DNA of 64,000 nucleotides from Castor canadensis (GCF_047511655.1 NC_133390.1:126285583-126349582); one strand, 5' to 3'. Shown: positions 29,301-43,999, numbered from the stretch's first letter. Numbers and translations are program-made. The notes: generated by a model not told the origin, from the sequence alone.

Positions 29301-32300
29301 ATAGGCGTTCATTGAAGTTTTTGGAAGGGATGGAGGATGTTCCTTAGCCCTGTTTCTAGTAGGCTGTGTTTTATTAGTGGGCAATTTAGGTGTTATTTGG
29401 GGGTGGATTTTATCTTGAGTGCGTACTCAAAGGGAGGGTGCTTTTGCTCTGCAACCTATACTGTTACTGTTTAGTTTAAAAAGACTTGATCTTGTATTGT
29501 TTTCTTGTATTAAAACTAAGGTTATTTAGAGCAAAGATCTCATCTCTGACTTAGCAGTAATCATTGTTTGATCAAAAATAAATTTTTCAATAAATAGAAA
29601 CAAAGATTTTTCATATTCTCTAAATTAAACAGATGTAATAAGTCATTTGGTACTTTTATTCAGAAGAATAGAGTGGTATCGCTGTGCAAATTGTATCTGT
29701 TTCATTGGTCAGAAGAATAACTTCTGTGTAGAAGTTAATAGACTTCATAGTGGTATTAGTTAAGTGAATTTATGAGTGTAGTTACAATAGTAGTTGGGAT
29801 TTGAGAAGAAATTGTGTTAAGAAAGCCCTAAGTATGTTTTAGTTGTAACATGATTTGTGGTCTCATGTAGTTAAGTCCCTTTTAGTCTCTATTTGTTTTA
29901 CTCTCCAACTTTACATTTTAAATGTTCTGATACTTGTCTGTGACTGCTTCTTGACACATTAGGTGTAGTCATTACACAGCTCTAGAAGTTGATGAACATT
30001 ATCTAGTGCTTTTAATTACATAAAGTTGAATATATTTCATGAGTTCTTCATATCGTCTTCAATTACACACAGTTTATTTATAATTTCAGAGCACATTGAT
30101 ATTATCTTAAACATTGCCAGAATCAAATGAATTATTTCTACATAATAGATCTAGATTTTTAAATTCAGATATGTTCTATGGTATTTTGGGGTTTTTTCCA
30201 TTCTTCTTCTTGCCATATCACCTTTGGTTTCATTTTAGGTATCAGTTAAAGATGTATTTGCTATTTGGAAATATTGTGATTAATATTCTGTGCTCAAATA
30301 TCTTGAAAAAGCCATTTTCTTACTTCTTTTGCAAATCTGGAGCTTGTAAAATATCAGTTTCAGTGACTTACTCTTTTTATAGTTTTCCATGAGCAGTGTC
30401 CTTAGAAGAGAAAATGTTTTTTAAAAAAAATTATGTGTGCCTGTTACATTAATCAGGTATTTCTGGTGGTCAAAAAGAATGAGGTTTGTGTGTGTGTTTT
30501 TGCTAATTTCATTTTTAATTGCTATGAAAGGCTTCTTCACTCTGCATATTTACCAGGACTCATAGTAAGCAAAAGTGATCAACCAGGATATAAAATAACT
30601 CACAAATGCTGTGCTTTAATGGTTGGTTAAGGTTAATGGAATACACTATTCACATAACCTTTTTGTAACTTTACATAAAAGAAAGTACAACAGTAACTTA
30701 AAAATATAAAGACTACTGTCAGCATAAGTTGAGATATCTCTCAGAGAGAAGGTACTTAATTTGGAGAACACCAGGGACTTCTTCAGTACTTAAACTTTCC
30801 AGTGCCTTTTGTTTTATAGAACAATTCATTTGAACACATTAATTCAAGGGCAATGGTATATTCTCCACATCAGTCTTACCCTATTATGACATACTCTTGG
30901 ATTTAAAGTACTTTGAAAATAAGTTTAGGCTCTGTTAGATTATTATTTGTCCCTGATCAAAGAGATTTTCTTTGGCTAAAAATAGCAATGTGTGTGCTTC
31001 TAATGGTAATCTTTCTAACACACTGGAAGTGTGACCTGTGTTAATGAGTGACAGAAACTGTGCTTCCACAGGATGGCAGTGTGGTAACATTTTCATGATG
31101 TAACAAATGATTTACAGCATTTTGATGTGCATTTTCTTAGCACTGATCACTTTGATGTAATTCTCTAATATTCTGGTTTAAAAGGTAAAATAGTTGAAAG
31201 TTGTAGTATATAGGGATAATAGTTTGGTCAGCGTTCATAGAGAGTTCATAGGATGGAGAATTGGTAGAGAATGATTGCACTTCTTCAGAGAACATTTGAG
31301 AGTAGTACACACATTGTCTATTGCCTCTTAATGTCCATGTCAAAAGAGATTCCCTCCTTATTTTTTTGTTTGGTGGTACTGGGGTTTGAACTCAGGGCTT
31401 TACACTAGGTAGGCAGGTGCTCTACCACTTTAGCCACACTTCTAGCTCTTTTTGCTTTGGGTATTTTTGGAGATAGTCTTGTCTTTTTGCTCAGGCCAGT
31501 CTGGACCGTGGTTGTTCCATTACTTCACACCGTAATTAGGATGACGGACATACACCACCACACCCAACTTATTTTCCATTGACGTTGGTCTTGCAGATTT
31601 TTTTGTCCAGATTGGCTGAAGCCTTGATCTTCCCAATCTCTCTCTCCTGAGTAGTTTACAATGACAGGCACATGCCACTGTGCCCAGCTATTGGTTGAGA
31701 TGGGGTCTCATAAACGATTTTGCCCATGCTGGCCTCATACTGCTATTTTCTTGGTCTCAGCCTCCCAAGTACCTAGGATTACAGGTGTGAGCCACTGGCG
31801 CCTAGCAGTTTTTTTTATTGGGGGACGTAGGAGGATGTTTATTTATTTTAGCAGTACTAGGGTTTTGAACTCGGGGCCTGTGTTTGCTAGGCAGATGCTC
31901 TATCGCTTGAGATATGTCACCAGCTTTTTAAATATTTTTTGGTGGTACTGGGAATTGAACTGAGGGCCTCTGCTTGCCTACTACTCGAGCCACATCCCTA
32001 GAACTTTTGTTTTTTAGTTTATTTTTCATATAGAGTCTTATTGTTTTTTTCCCGTTTGTTTTTCTGATGGTGTCTCAGACCTGTCCCTCTGGCTGACCTC
32101 TGGTTGCTATCCTCCTGCCTCTGCCTCCTAAGTAGCTGGGAGCTTTTCCCTTACCAGTATCATAAGTACTTGCTTCATTGAATTATGTTTATTTGTGCAT
32201 CTAATTTACCAGATTATGTCATTCTTAGAGGCAAGATAGAATTGATATTAATAGGATTTTCTGTTTCGCATGTCCTGAATGTAATTGGTGTAAAGTTAAT

Positions 32301-35300
32301 ATTTGAATGAATAGATTAAAGAGGTAGTTTTTTAAATACACTGTTAGGTACCATAGAACAGAGTGTGGAGAAAAGCATATGCTTTTATTTTGCAGGGAAG
32401 GTTGTGTTTATTTTTAAGAACTTATTTCACCATTTCTTTCTACTGAAATGAATCCAACTTCTTACTTTCTGTGTTTTAAAATGTAGATTTGTAGATGGGA
32501 TTTAAATTGAAGTATTGATGTATATGTGACTTTACAAATTCAAGGAGAAAAGCTTATATTTGGCATTGTATATGTCTGGCAAGCAGTACTGAACTTTAAT
32601 GGAAATGCTTACATATGTATCAAAGGCTTACCTATTTTAGATAACACATATATTCCCTTATGTAAACATCTCAGAATCAGTGATCCAAAAAGTATTAAAG
32701 ATTGGTGTGACTTGGGTCTAGGTTTCTTAAACAAAACATGCAGATGTCACATCAGATGTTTCATTAGTACATGTGAGTAGGTATATATAAGGTGAATTGG
32801 GATAGAGGAAGTTTCAAAGGTGTAAAATATTGTTGAGGACTTGTCTATTTTGTATTAGTTCAACTTTATTTGACATTAACATATGTTTACCAAGTACTAA
32901 AAGTTAAAAGTCTTGCTCAGCCTATTTTATAACCTGAGATTGTCATTTTTCCTTGAACTCATTTTCATTAGTCTTATTAAGTTGGACTTTAGAGCCTCTG
33001 TTTCTGTGTAGTGTTTCAGTGTTTTCTTCTTTCCATCCCTCTGCTCTGGGGATTGAACCCAAGGCCTTTCACATGCTAAGCAAGCACTGTACCACCACCC
33101 ACCTACATCCACAGCCCTAAAGTGTTTTCTTCTTTGCTTATGAGAATAAATGTGTTTGTGAAGTTGTATGAAAATACTGAATTGTTGATCGAGGATGTTA
33201 ATCAGGCTTGGATTTCGTTTATAGTTAAAAGCAGGTAATTGCCGAAACTTTTACATTGTCAAGGACAGAATAGTTCCATTTGAAAAGAAAGAGACTGTGA
33301 ATGTGACTACATATATATGTGTATGTTCACATCATATCGTCTAGCGATTATTTCTGGAGAGTGAAATTTAGGGGAAATAAGTGGGGTAGAGACTTTTACT
33401 TCTTACTTTAAAAAAAAAAAAACAGTAATCTGTAGAAATAGGTATAGATTTGTGGTTGCCATGGTCTGAGAAGAGTAGGGGGAAATGAGAAGCAATTGTT
33501 GGTGAGTGTGGGATTTTCTGTTAGGGTGTTGAAAATGTTTTGGGACTAGAGAGCATAGATGGTTTTGCAACCAGTGTATTAAATATATTAAATCTAAATG
33601 TATTAAATATATCTGATTTGTTAACTGTAAAATGGTTTTGTTACATGATTTCACTTAAGATTTTTTTAACGAGAATATTTTTTCATTCAGTGTATACTGG
33701 TTATTATATTCTGTATAAACTCTAAAACAGTGTTGTAGCATTCCATGTTCATTTGTATTCATAAGAAAGAAAATTTAAGCCTTGGGTATAAGTGGACTTT
33801 ATGATTAAAAACACATTTTATAAGGTTTCTTAGGCTTTTTCTTTCGAGTTGTTATTTTATGTGTTCTATGTTTGTCTCGGGTTTGATTTCTCAGCTCCAG
33901 ATTTCTAAAAGGTCTGTTGATCATAAAATTTTATTTTACTGTTTTTTGGGAGGACTCTTAGAATTCTTGTCCAACTCTGTATTGAGACAACTAAGTATTT
34001 GTTGATTACATAGTTGTTAGAGATTTTTTTTTCTTTGATTCTACCTCTGTGACTCTCATTTGTCAGGGTTTCAACATGAGACTGATTTATAAAAGAACCT
34101 TTAATTAGAAAGACCTATCAACCAAATTCGTTGACAATTCAAATCATGTGACATAGAAATTCTTATTTACTTAACATTGATTACATTTTCCTTTGAGTAC
34201 TTCATAGAGGGTAATACCATGGCAACATTAATTATTGGTGGATTATGTTCCATGTCCTCTAGACAACTAGTCCTCTATTAGCTTCAAGTCATTGGAACTT
34301 TATTCACATACTTTGATCCTTCCTATTAAATTTATGAGCTTCTTATCCTCTTCCTAAACACAGTAGTCATCTTTTATCAGACAGCTTGAACTAATTGCCT
34401 ATAGTTTACCTTCTATAAATAACTTTCATTTAAAAGTAAATAAATATTCTTTTTCCTCATATAAGTTGAGTGAGAAGTGTATTCTATATACTATGCAGTG
34501 TTATAGCGTACAGAAATGAATGCTGTGTTTGCTATTCCTAAATTACCTCCCAGTCTTTTTTTTTTTTTTTTTGGCAGTACTGGCATTTGGACTTAGGGCT
34601 TCACACTTGAGCCATGCCTCTATACCTTTTTGGTCTGGTTGTTTTGGAGATAGGATCTAGCTTTTTGTCCAGGGTGCCTTGGACTGCAATTCTCCTATTT
34701 TATGAGGATCCTATCACTGCTGTGATTGGTATCATCCCTGCATCACTGGTATGACAGGTGCATGCCACTATGCCCAGCTTTTTTCCATTGAAATGGGAGT
34801 TTCACAAACTTTTTTGCCTCAGCTGGTCTTGACCCATAATCCTTCGATCTCAGCCTCTTCTGTAGCTTGGGATGACAGGTAGGTGCCCACTGAGCCCAGA
34901 TATTAGTTGAGATAGGTTCTCATAAACTTTGTGCCTAGGCTGGCCTGAAATAAAGATCTTTGGAGTCTCAGCCTCCCAAGCAGCTAGGATGACAGGCATA
35001 AGCTGCCATTGCCTGGTCCAGTCTTTGTTTTTGATAGAAGTTTATTTGCTGAAAGTTGAATATTCATTATGTTTATAAAATGATGTAAGTAATTTGTAAG
35101 TAGAATAATTTTTACATTAGCTTATTTTAGATGAGCTTTATCTTTATTTCCAATCAATTTTTAGTTTCAGTAATTCTAAATACTTTGATCAGTTTGTCTA
35201 ATCAAATCTGTGAACTTGTGAGGGCAAAACAAAGTCTTACACAAATTGTAGTCCCAGTTACCTATGTATTAAGATTGCCATAAGCTGAGAGTACTATAGT

Positions 35301-38300
35301 ACACCGTGCAAAGAGTGTATCACTTTTCCTTTATTAGATTCAGTTCTCTAACTGGTCTGTTTTATGGCTTGACTTCTATGTACTTGGTTCTTTAATCACA
35401 GAAAACTTGGTGGACATTTTTTTTTTTTTAATTCTTGAAGTACTATACAAAGGCCAGGCACCAGAATGCTGATAGGAATGACATTTACTTATTTCATGTG
35501 TTACTGTACACCTTTTTTAGGTCATGTCAATGATTGCTAATGGTAGATGGAAACAAACTTGATTCTCTTTGCTGGAAGGGAAAACAGCACAAGCCTCATA
35601 CTGTTCAAAGTGATCTGTAAAAAGCACTTAAAATAATATTTTTTCAGTTGACAGTGTTCATGATTTATAATGTGGTTAGTGAGCACATACATATCAATCA
35701 CTTTAAAATTCTACTAACATAAGTTTGGTTAAAAGTTTACTAAAAAAATAAGGTTTATGTATATGTTTTGAGTACTTAATGGTAGTACTAAATTATCCTT
35801 GTTTCCTGTTTTGTCTTTATAGCATATAGCACTTTCTACATTGTGGGTTTAATACTATCCATGCAGATACCTTTTGTTGGATTCCAGCCGATCAGAACAA
35901 GTGAACACATGGCAGCTGCTGGTAAGGAAAAGAATATTTTCTTTTTCTAAAAACATAAAAATGAGCAATTGGTCAGTCCTCCAATGGAATAACATTATTA
36001 ATATTATTATTATTATTATTAATCTGAGTCCCGGTTGTATCTATAAATAAAGTTTTGTCAGAGATTCTCAGTTCAAGGTTCATGACCCTTACAAAATCCA
36101 TAGGTATTTAACTATTTAACATTTTACAAATGCCAGTTCAGGTTGAGTTTCCATTATCTGGAACACTTGGGACCATCAGTGTTTCAGATTTGAACTTCCA
36201 AAGGTCCAAAGTACTCCAAAACCATAACTTTGAGTGCCATGCTGGTACTGAAAAAATTTGAAATTTCAGATTTTGGATTTTCAGATTAGGGATGCCCAGT
36301 TTATGTACAGTATATAAGTTTCTGAGGGCCATTCTGTGTTTATCATCAGATTCTTGGTGGGGCTTAAAATCCACCCCTCTTACTTCCCCCCAAAAAATGT
36401 TAAGGACCACTGTCTTACTGTTACAGAGCAAAATATCTGAACTGCTTTTACTGAGATTCCTGATTTGGTGTTAGCAACTTTCCAGGTAGTAATTTGAAAC
36501 ACAGAAAAAAGTGTATTCAATTCTTTGTTTTGTTGTTGGTGGTACTAGGGTTTGAACTTGGGATGTAATGCTTGCTAGATAGGCATTCTACCACTTGAAC
36601 CATTCTACCAGCCCTTTTTGTGTTGGTTATTTTCAAGATAGAATCTTTTGAACTATTTACCTAGACTGGCTTTCAACCGTGATTGTCCTGATCTCTGCCT
36701 CTTGAGTAGCTGGGATTACAGGTGTGAACCATCAGTGCCTGGCTTGTATATTCCGTTTTGAGTACACAGTAACGTATAGTAATATTACTGTACACAGTCA
36801 TCTGTTTTTAAGTCTTAATTCTTTAATAATACGTATTTACTCATTCTAAACTGGATTTTTAAGAATACCCTTAAGATTAAATTTATTATAAAATTTCAGT
36901 ATTCCAGATGGGTTAGGATTTTCATATCTTCTTAGTTTAAAATTTTACATCGTGTTTTCTTATGGGCATTTTGGTAATAAAATATTATTCACTAGGACTG
37001 CTTTTAATTTTATCCTAGCACTCATCTTTATATTTACTAATGTAGGGGAGAAGAGATGACTATCTTTCACTCACCCATAGCAACGTTCATGGCTAAGACC
37101 TCAATAACAAAAGATATATATCAACAAAGAGAAAAGAGTATAAATTTATTTAATATCAACTTTAAATGACTGGAACCTTCAGAAATGAAAACCCAAAGAA
37201 ATGGGGGAAAATGTTTTTATGTTTAAGTTTGATAAGAGTTGACAGTCATGTGGAAGTAATGATTGGACAAAGGATTGTGACCTGATAGTAATAATAAACT
37301 AGAGGATTTAGCACATCCTGTTTGTTGAGATTCTTCTTGGCATCTCTTTATCTGCATTCTTTTCCTCTGGGTTTTGATAGGTACCCTTTGGAATAAGGAT
37401 CTTAGTATCTGCTTCAAGAAGGTCAGAGAATTACTTTATGTCCTGCTTCAGGGTAGAGCGGAGGGAAACAGACAGACCTTCCTGTTTTTGCTGTTTTCTC
37501 AAATGCCAAGGTGCCATATTTTGATATAGCTTGTCCTGAACTCCTGCACTAAATTAGAATCTTGTCTAAATGTGTAAATTAAGGCTATGTTCTTATCACT
37601 CCATTACAAACAGTGACTATGTATCAGGACTCCCCTGGTTCAAGTCATTTGTACCTTTCTGCAAAGCTAAGAATTTTTAAAATAATTTTCTTAATACTTT
37701 CTCCCCAGAAAATGTGTTATTAAAATATAGGGAAAAAGGTGCTGGGCACCAGTGGCTCACACCTGTAATCCTAGCTACTGAGGAGGCAGAGATCAGGAGG
37801 ATTGCTGTTTGAAGCCAGCCTAGGCAAACAGTTTTGTGAGACCGTATCTCTAAAAAAACACATCACTAAAAAAGGCTGGTGGAGTGTCTCAAGGTATAGG
37901 CCCTGAGTTCAAGCCCCAGTACCACCAAAACAAACAAACAAATAAATACAAAAATTTAAAAATACATATATATAGAGAGAGAGACTATATATATGGAAAA
38001 GGGAAGAACTCAATGTATTAATAGTTTTTATTCATTCAAATGGAATTTTGAGGGAGTGGTACATGTATGGCAAATATGATCGTTTTGAAAAAATGTGTAA
38101 TAAATTTTTTGATGTATTAATGAGTTAGTTAACTATCATCTAACAAAGGAAAGTTTGGCTAGATGAAATAACTCATCTTTGGTATAATGGTGCAGAGTAT
38201 TCTGGAAGCTCTTTCAAGTGAAAATTTTAAATGGCCTCAGAAAAGTGTTTTGTTGATTATTTATATGACCCTTTTCTTTATTTAGGTGTCTTTGCATTAT

Positions 38301-41300
38301 TGCAAGCTTATGCTTTCTTGCAGTATCTGAGAGACCGATTGACAAAACAAGAGTTCCAGACTCTTTTCTTTTTGGGTGTATCACTAGCTGCAGGTGCTGT
38401 GTTCCTTAGTGTCATCTATTTGACTTATACAGGTGAGTGCCATCACCTGTGTGATATAAATTTTGTCTCTAGATTATTATTCCAAAAGTCAATTCTCTTA
38501 CAGGTTTTTTCTGTATACTCCACTTATTGTAGTAGGTTGTAGTCTGTATTGTAGTGGTTGTATTCTCGATAAACAATACTAAAATAACAGAGATTCTAAA
38601 ATGTGAATAGCATTACTACAGATTATGGTTTAAAAAAATGTTTAAGAAATTTTGCTGGTTCAGACTCTGCTAAATCTACAAGTATCCTTCTTTTGCTTGA
38701 TGAATAGGCCCAAATTCTAAAAATTGGAGATGTGTGTACTCACCCTCTCTTATAAGCACACTGTCTGTCTCTTCCCCCTTCTTTGAAATTAGTTTCAGTC
38801 TTCCTTTAGATTCTAAACTATTCTCTAACCCTGACTTCACCAGTCCTGCAAAACAAGTCAAATTCTTTCTAACGATATTCCATCCATTAGGTTAATGTAG
38901 CTTGCAAAATCTTGAAGGGTGATAGGAGTGGAAGACACAAGTGTTTAAAATTCTCTATAATTTATCTGATAGGATTTGGCATTCTGAGTTACATCATTTA
39001 AACACCCCCACCCTTTTTTAAATTATCCAGTGCTGTTTAATGTCATAGTCAACCAGAAGCTTATGAGAGAATTGGAAAACTTTGTACAGTTTTATGTATT
39101 AATTTGTAATTTTCCTCTGGAAAAAAGTTCTCCATGGATCTTGGTTTTTTTTTGACTGCTGCATTATCTGCCTGCCTGCCATGTGAAATGTGTTGACACT
39201 TATGAAAGAAATTCTTTGAACATTAGTCAAGACCCTGATTCAAATCTCAAAAGCTGCCAGTAATGCAAATAAAACAATAAAATAAAAATGTATAAAATAT
39301 TAAAATGGTAAATAATTTCTTCTGCGTTTGTCCTTCCAAGGTTACATTGCACCATGGAGTGGCAGATTTTATTCATTATGGGACACTGGGTAAGTTCAAA
39401 TATGTTATTTAGCTTCCTGTTAAAATGCCCTTTACTGCCTTTCTTATATTGACAACATGTCAGTCAGTATTTAGGGAACATTAAATACCTAGGATATTTA
39501 CTTAGTAAATGTTAACTTCCTTATACTTTTCTTTATTAGTAATACCTATTTTGAATGTATGTAGTATAAAGTGTAAGTCATCTATTTCTGTCTGCATTGC
39601 CAACTCCTTATTTTAGTTTTGTTTGTCAAAACATTCAGGTGACGTTTGTATAATTTTTCTAATACCACATGATCTTAGTTTCTGCTTAATATATAAAATA
39701 CACTAGAGAATATCTGTTGCATTTTTTGGAGTGCTATTGTGAATGAATTAATTTAAAAGTTTTGGTTTTGAATTAGACAATTAGTTCCGTAAAAGTTTTT
39801 ATCTCTAAAATGTTTCCCTAGGGATAAGAAAACAGCTATTACTGATCATTTATCTATTGTTCCTTCCCGCTGTCCTTTGTTACTTTCTAGGTGACCCACT
39901 AAGACCTACCACAATTTATTGATCAGGCATGCCTTCAGGTGTGTAGGGCTCATGTCCAAGTCTGATTAAAGAACATAAACAAGTTATGTAGAAATGACAA
40001 TAAGAGTCCAGCTTCTGGATCACCAGAGCATTTGAGGAAACCAGTGATAGAGGACTAGTCTTATTAGGTCTTATTAGGTTAAACTTCTAGGTTAACCTTC
40101 ATTAATTATACTTGCTCTTGCTTTCTAAACTTTCTAAACTTTGGAATCTCAGAGTGTTCCAACAATAATACGTTTTCCTCACTTGCCTTCCTGCCAGCTC
40201 CTTGTCAAGGAAGGTGTGGGGGCAATAGAATATCTTACTGTGTAAAGTGTTTCTGTTAGTAATGAAGTCCAAAAAAATGGTGAGACTGCAAATGTAGGAG
40301 AGGGAGATGAACTGCAAATTCCTTTTCTTTTTTATTTGTAAATTCCTTTTCAAGAAAAGATTTTTGTATTAGAAATCAGAACTAACAATTTTGTGACTAG
40401 CCCTAGATAATTCTGTTTTACAGAGATCACAATAATTTTAGGTTTACCAATGTGAACCAAAAAGATTTATTTCCACTGTAGTGGCTATATTACAATGTGC
40501 ATTTAAACACAAAGAAATAAAGAGTAGGAACCATATTTACAATCAAAGAAAACTTCTTCATTTAAAAGGAACTCCTTTTTATCATTTAATTGAATAATAT
40601 TTACTTTTTTAATATCAGGTATGCAAAAATACACATTCCAATTATTGCATCAGTGTCTGAGCATCAACCTACGACTTGGGTGTCTTTCTTCTTTGATCTA
40701 CATATTCTTGTATGTACCTTCCCAGCAGGCCTATGGTTCTGCATCAAAAATATCAACGATGAAAGAGTATTTGGTAAGAGAGATTTTTAATGACTACCCT
40801 GATTTGAAACAATTATGCCTTCTATTTTGAGATTATTATTTCACTGCATTGTTTTTGTTTGACTGTATACATTCAAGATGCATAGGTGCTTTGCTAAGAA
40901 AACTTAATTGAATTTTCACTACACATATTCTAATTATTAACTTTTAATTTAAAACTAGCATACAGATTTTACATTTACTTTGTTATGGTTCCTAAGAGGT
41001 TAGTGTTATTGTTACATTCTGTGATTGAGAATTGAAAATTATAAATTTGACTTAATTTTATTAAGTAGAAAGAAGTTTTCAGGGGTATCCATCATCCCAG
41101 TTTCAAAGCGAACTAGATTTTGTAATGCAATGAGAATTACCCTTCAGTAAAGATCAATATTTGTGCCTGTTTCCAGTTAACAAGACTTGAACTACAAATA
41201 TTTAAAAGCCAAGTGTTTAGAGTGTGATACTCAAATACCAAAGGCTTCTTAATTATTTAGTCATTACAAGAAATACACTGTGAGGTTGGGCACAGTGACT

Positions 41301-43999
41301 CACACCTGTAATCCCAGTTACTTGGAAGGTAGAGATCAGGAGAATTGCAGTTCCTGGCCACTCTGTACAAAAAATTGGCAAGCTCACATGGTGATGCACA
41401 CCTATGATCCCATAGGTGCAGGAGGCAGTAGATAGAAGGATTGCAGTTTGAGGCCAGTCCCAGGCAAAGCCAGAAACTACTACCCGAAAATAACTAAAGC
41501 AAAAAAGGTGCTGGGTGCACGGCTTAAGTGGTAGAGCACCTGCCTAACAAGTTCAAGGCCCCAAGTTTTACCCCATTTCCACCAAAAGGAAAAAAGAAAA
41601 AAAAATGTGTGCTCTGAATAAATTCTCAATCTGAGCAATGCTTTGTACCATGCACGGGGTCACATAAACCAATAATTTGTAACACAAGGACTTAAATTTG
41701 TGATACCTGAAGAATGAATTTTATCTAACATCTGACACTCCTTTTCTAGTTTACCTAGATTAATGGATGCACCATGGATAAGGCCATGGTGCTTACTGTG
41801 TCATTCAAAAAAATATAACTTAAACATATGCCACCTCATTACCCTACCGTCCCATTCCTAGGTATAAATAAAGAAGTAAGTGTATATATTCCCCAAAGGA
41901 CATGTTTAAGAATGCGCATAGCAATTTTATCCACTGTAGCCCCTCGGTAGAAATATTTCAAAGGTCCTCAGTAATAGGAAAGATAAATAAATTTTCTATG
42001 TATATTTCTACAATGGAATACAACACAGCAATTACTAAAAAAACAGTATGGGCAAATAAAAGAAGCCAATGTAAAAGGGAACATTTTAAGTACTTAGAAG
42101 TCCAAATAGTGGTTACCTTTTTTATTGTGGAGGGGCCAGTTACTGATGAGAGGCATGCACTTGAAAGACTGAGACAGAAGGGTCACGAGTTCCAGGCCAG
42201 CTTGTACTACATAGTGAGACCCTGTCTCAAAATATGAATTTAAAATATAAGTGTATTTTTTAGTCAGGAAAAAATTTTAAGAATCTTCAGATGATACAGG
42301 AGCTCAAGTAGCTCATTGATTTTGTGAAGTTAATATAACCTTCACTCAGAAATGGTCAAGGCTTTTCTTGCCCTTATTAGCACATTATCCAGAAGGCTGT
42401 GGCTATTGGAAAGTTTCTTGACAGTGACTTTACATGTTATTCCTGTGATTAATATCTTAATGTTCTTCTCATCAGTGCCAATATCTCACATAAAGCCTGA
42501 TACTGGCACTGGTTTTTTATTCTTTGATTCTGTAAACTTAATGTGTATAATAATATAATGCACAAATATATTTTCATTTGTTAGCTATGAGCTTTAAGTC
42601 TGTTTTCCTACAATTATAATTAAATTTGAATGATAATAAGATTTGAACTGTTTTTTATTCAGTCAACACTAGTTACAATTTCTAAATATGACTATTACTT
42701 GGTCAGTATTAATAATGTAGAAATAGATCTTTTCTGAGAAATTTGTCTACTTTTAGATTTTTATATAGTGGTATTAAACATTTAATTCAGTTTTCTGTGA
42801 ACATTTCCCTCACTACCCCCAAAGTGTTGTAAGAGTACCTGTCTTTGCAGTTGCTCTATATGCGATCAGTGCTGTCTACTTTGCTGGAGTGATGGTGCGG
42901 TTGATGTTGACTTTGACTCCAGTCGTCTGTATGCTGTCTGCAATTGCCTTCTCAAATGTTTTTGAGCACTATTTGGGGGATGACATGAAAAGGGAAAATC
43001 CGCCTGTGGAGGACAGCAGTGATGAGGATGACAAAAGAAACCCAGGAAATTTGTATGATAAGGTGAGGAAGCCAAAGTAAGGCCTTTAAAATTTTATGTG
43101 CTGTCTTAATTTTTCTACCACAGTAAGAAATATTGCATATTATTAAGGAATGTGATTAAATGAGGGTTTAGACAAGTTGTGATGTTTCTAGTTCATCTCT
43201 ACTATTTGCCTCAAAATTTGAATCCCAGTCAGTTTTTCAGTTCAGCGTAAGAAAACATTGTACTCAGAGAAGGAATTCTTACTTCTTTTTGGCCAGCTGG
43301 TACCTAAATATTTAAGGCTTGTCAGTGCCCTTCCATTTTTGAGAGCATAATCTTGGTGCTCTGCTAAATTACATAAGATTTGAAACCATGTGGACAAGTG
43401 CTTATCCTTAAGATCCACATTCAGTGTAAACTTTTTGTGTGTGTGGTGCTGGAGATCGGTCCCAGGACCTCATAAATGCTAGGCAAACCCTCTGATAGTG
43501 AGCCAGACCCCACAGTCCCAGTAAAAACTTTTTAAATAACTTGAAAAATAATTGAAAGTTACATTTGGTTGATCTTTAAAAACGAGGGAGGAGGATTTCC
43601 AGTTAACAATAGGTTGCTGGCAGATACAGTATAATTCATTTTTAACCTATAGTGTGTCAACAAACAGCAGGATTGTATCTTGTGTGAATGTGTAAAAGAC
43701 TTGTAAGAGTTAGAGCACATGTCTTGGATGGCATATTAAATTTTGGTACTTTAGTATTGACTAGATTTTAAAATACTAACAAGCTGTGAAAGTTCCTAGT
43801 GCAGGAATTAGCTGAAATTCTTACTATTTCCTTAATATTAAATCAATGTAAATAATAAGGATTTTAAAGCACAAACCTGCTTTTGTTTTTTGTTATATTT
43901 TGGTTTTTATTATTGTTTTGTAATTTCTTAATAAGCCTTGTAGTTTAGAGCTTGTGACTGTTCTGTTCTTAACAGTTTGTGGTGGGGGTGGGGGTGTGG

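Larger units (their letters stand above)
25902..35822 (+). other. STT3B intron 5 (9.9 kb)
   Basis: Holds L1 3' ends at 26.5 and 33.4 kb, a MIR, and two dense minus-strand SINE clusters at 31.4-32.1 and 34.6-35.0 kb. The stretches 25910-26490, 27480-28540, 28640-31360, 32150-33030, 33690-34550 and 35030-35822 show no element or frame I recognise. Confidence 0.8.
35922..38285 (+). other. STT3B intron 6
   Basis: Contains a TTA-rich microsatellite, a DNA transposon remnant and two SINEs. 36760-37735 and 37990-38285 show nothing I can assign. A frame opening at 38231 merely extends exon 7 upstream through the splice acceptor. Confidence 0.8.
40774..42850 (+). other. STT3B intron 9
   Basis: Holds a complete SINE, an old L1 3' part, a B1 and one short GC-richer hairpin. 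40780-41280 and 42240-42850 contain nothing recognised. Confidence 0.8.

Noticed and set aside
36138..36431. Minus-strand open frame of 97 codons
   Set aside because: Coincides with the Tigger-like DNA transposon remnant. No transposase motif is visible.
38231..38285. ATG and open frame running in phase into exon 7
   Set aside because: It passes through the branch-point and acceptor region. The exon start at 38286 is fixed by the split Gly codon shared with exon 6.
43063..43080. Exon 10 frame continues V-R-K-P-K then stop
   Set aside because: A normal GT donor stands at 43063 and the frame fits exon 11 exactly. The short read-through has no nearby poly(A) signal.
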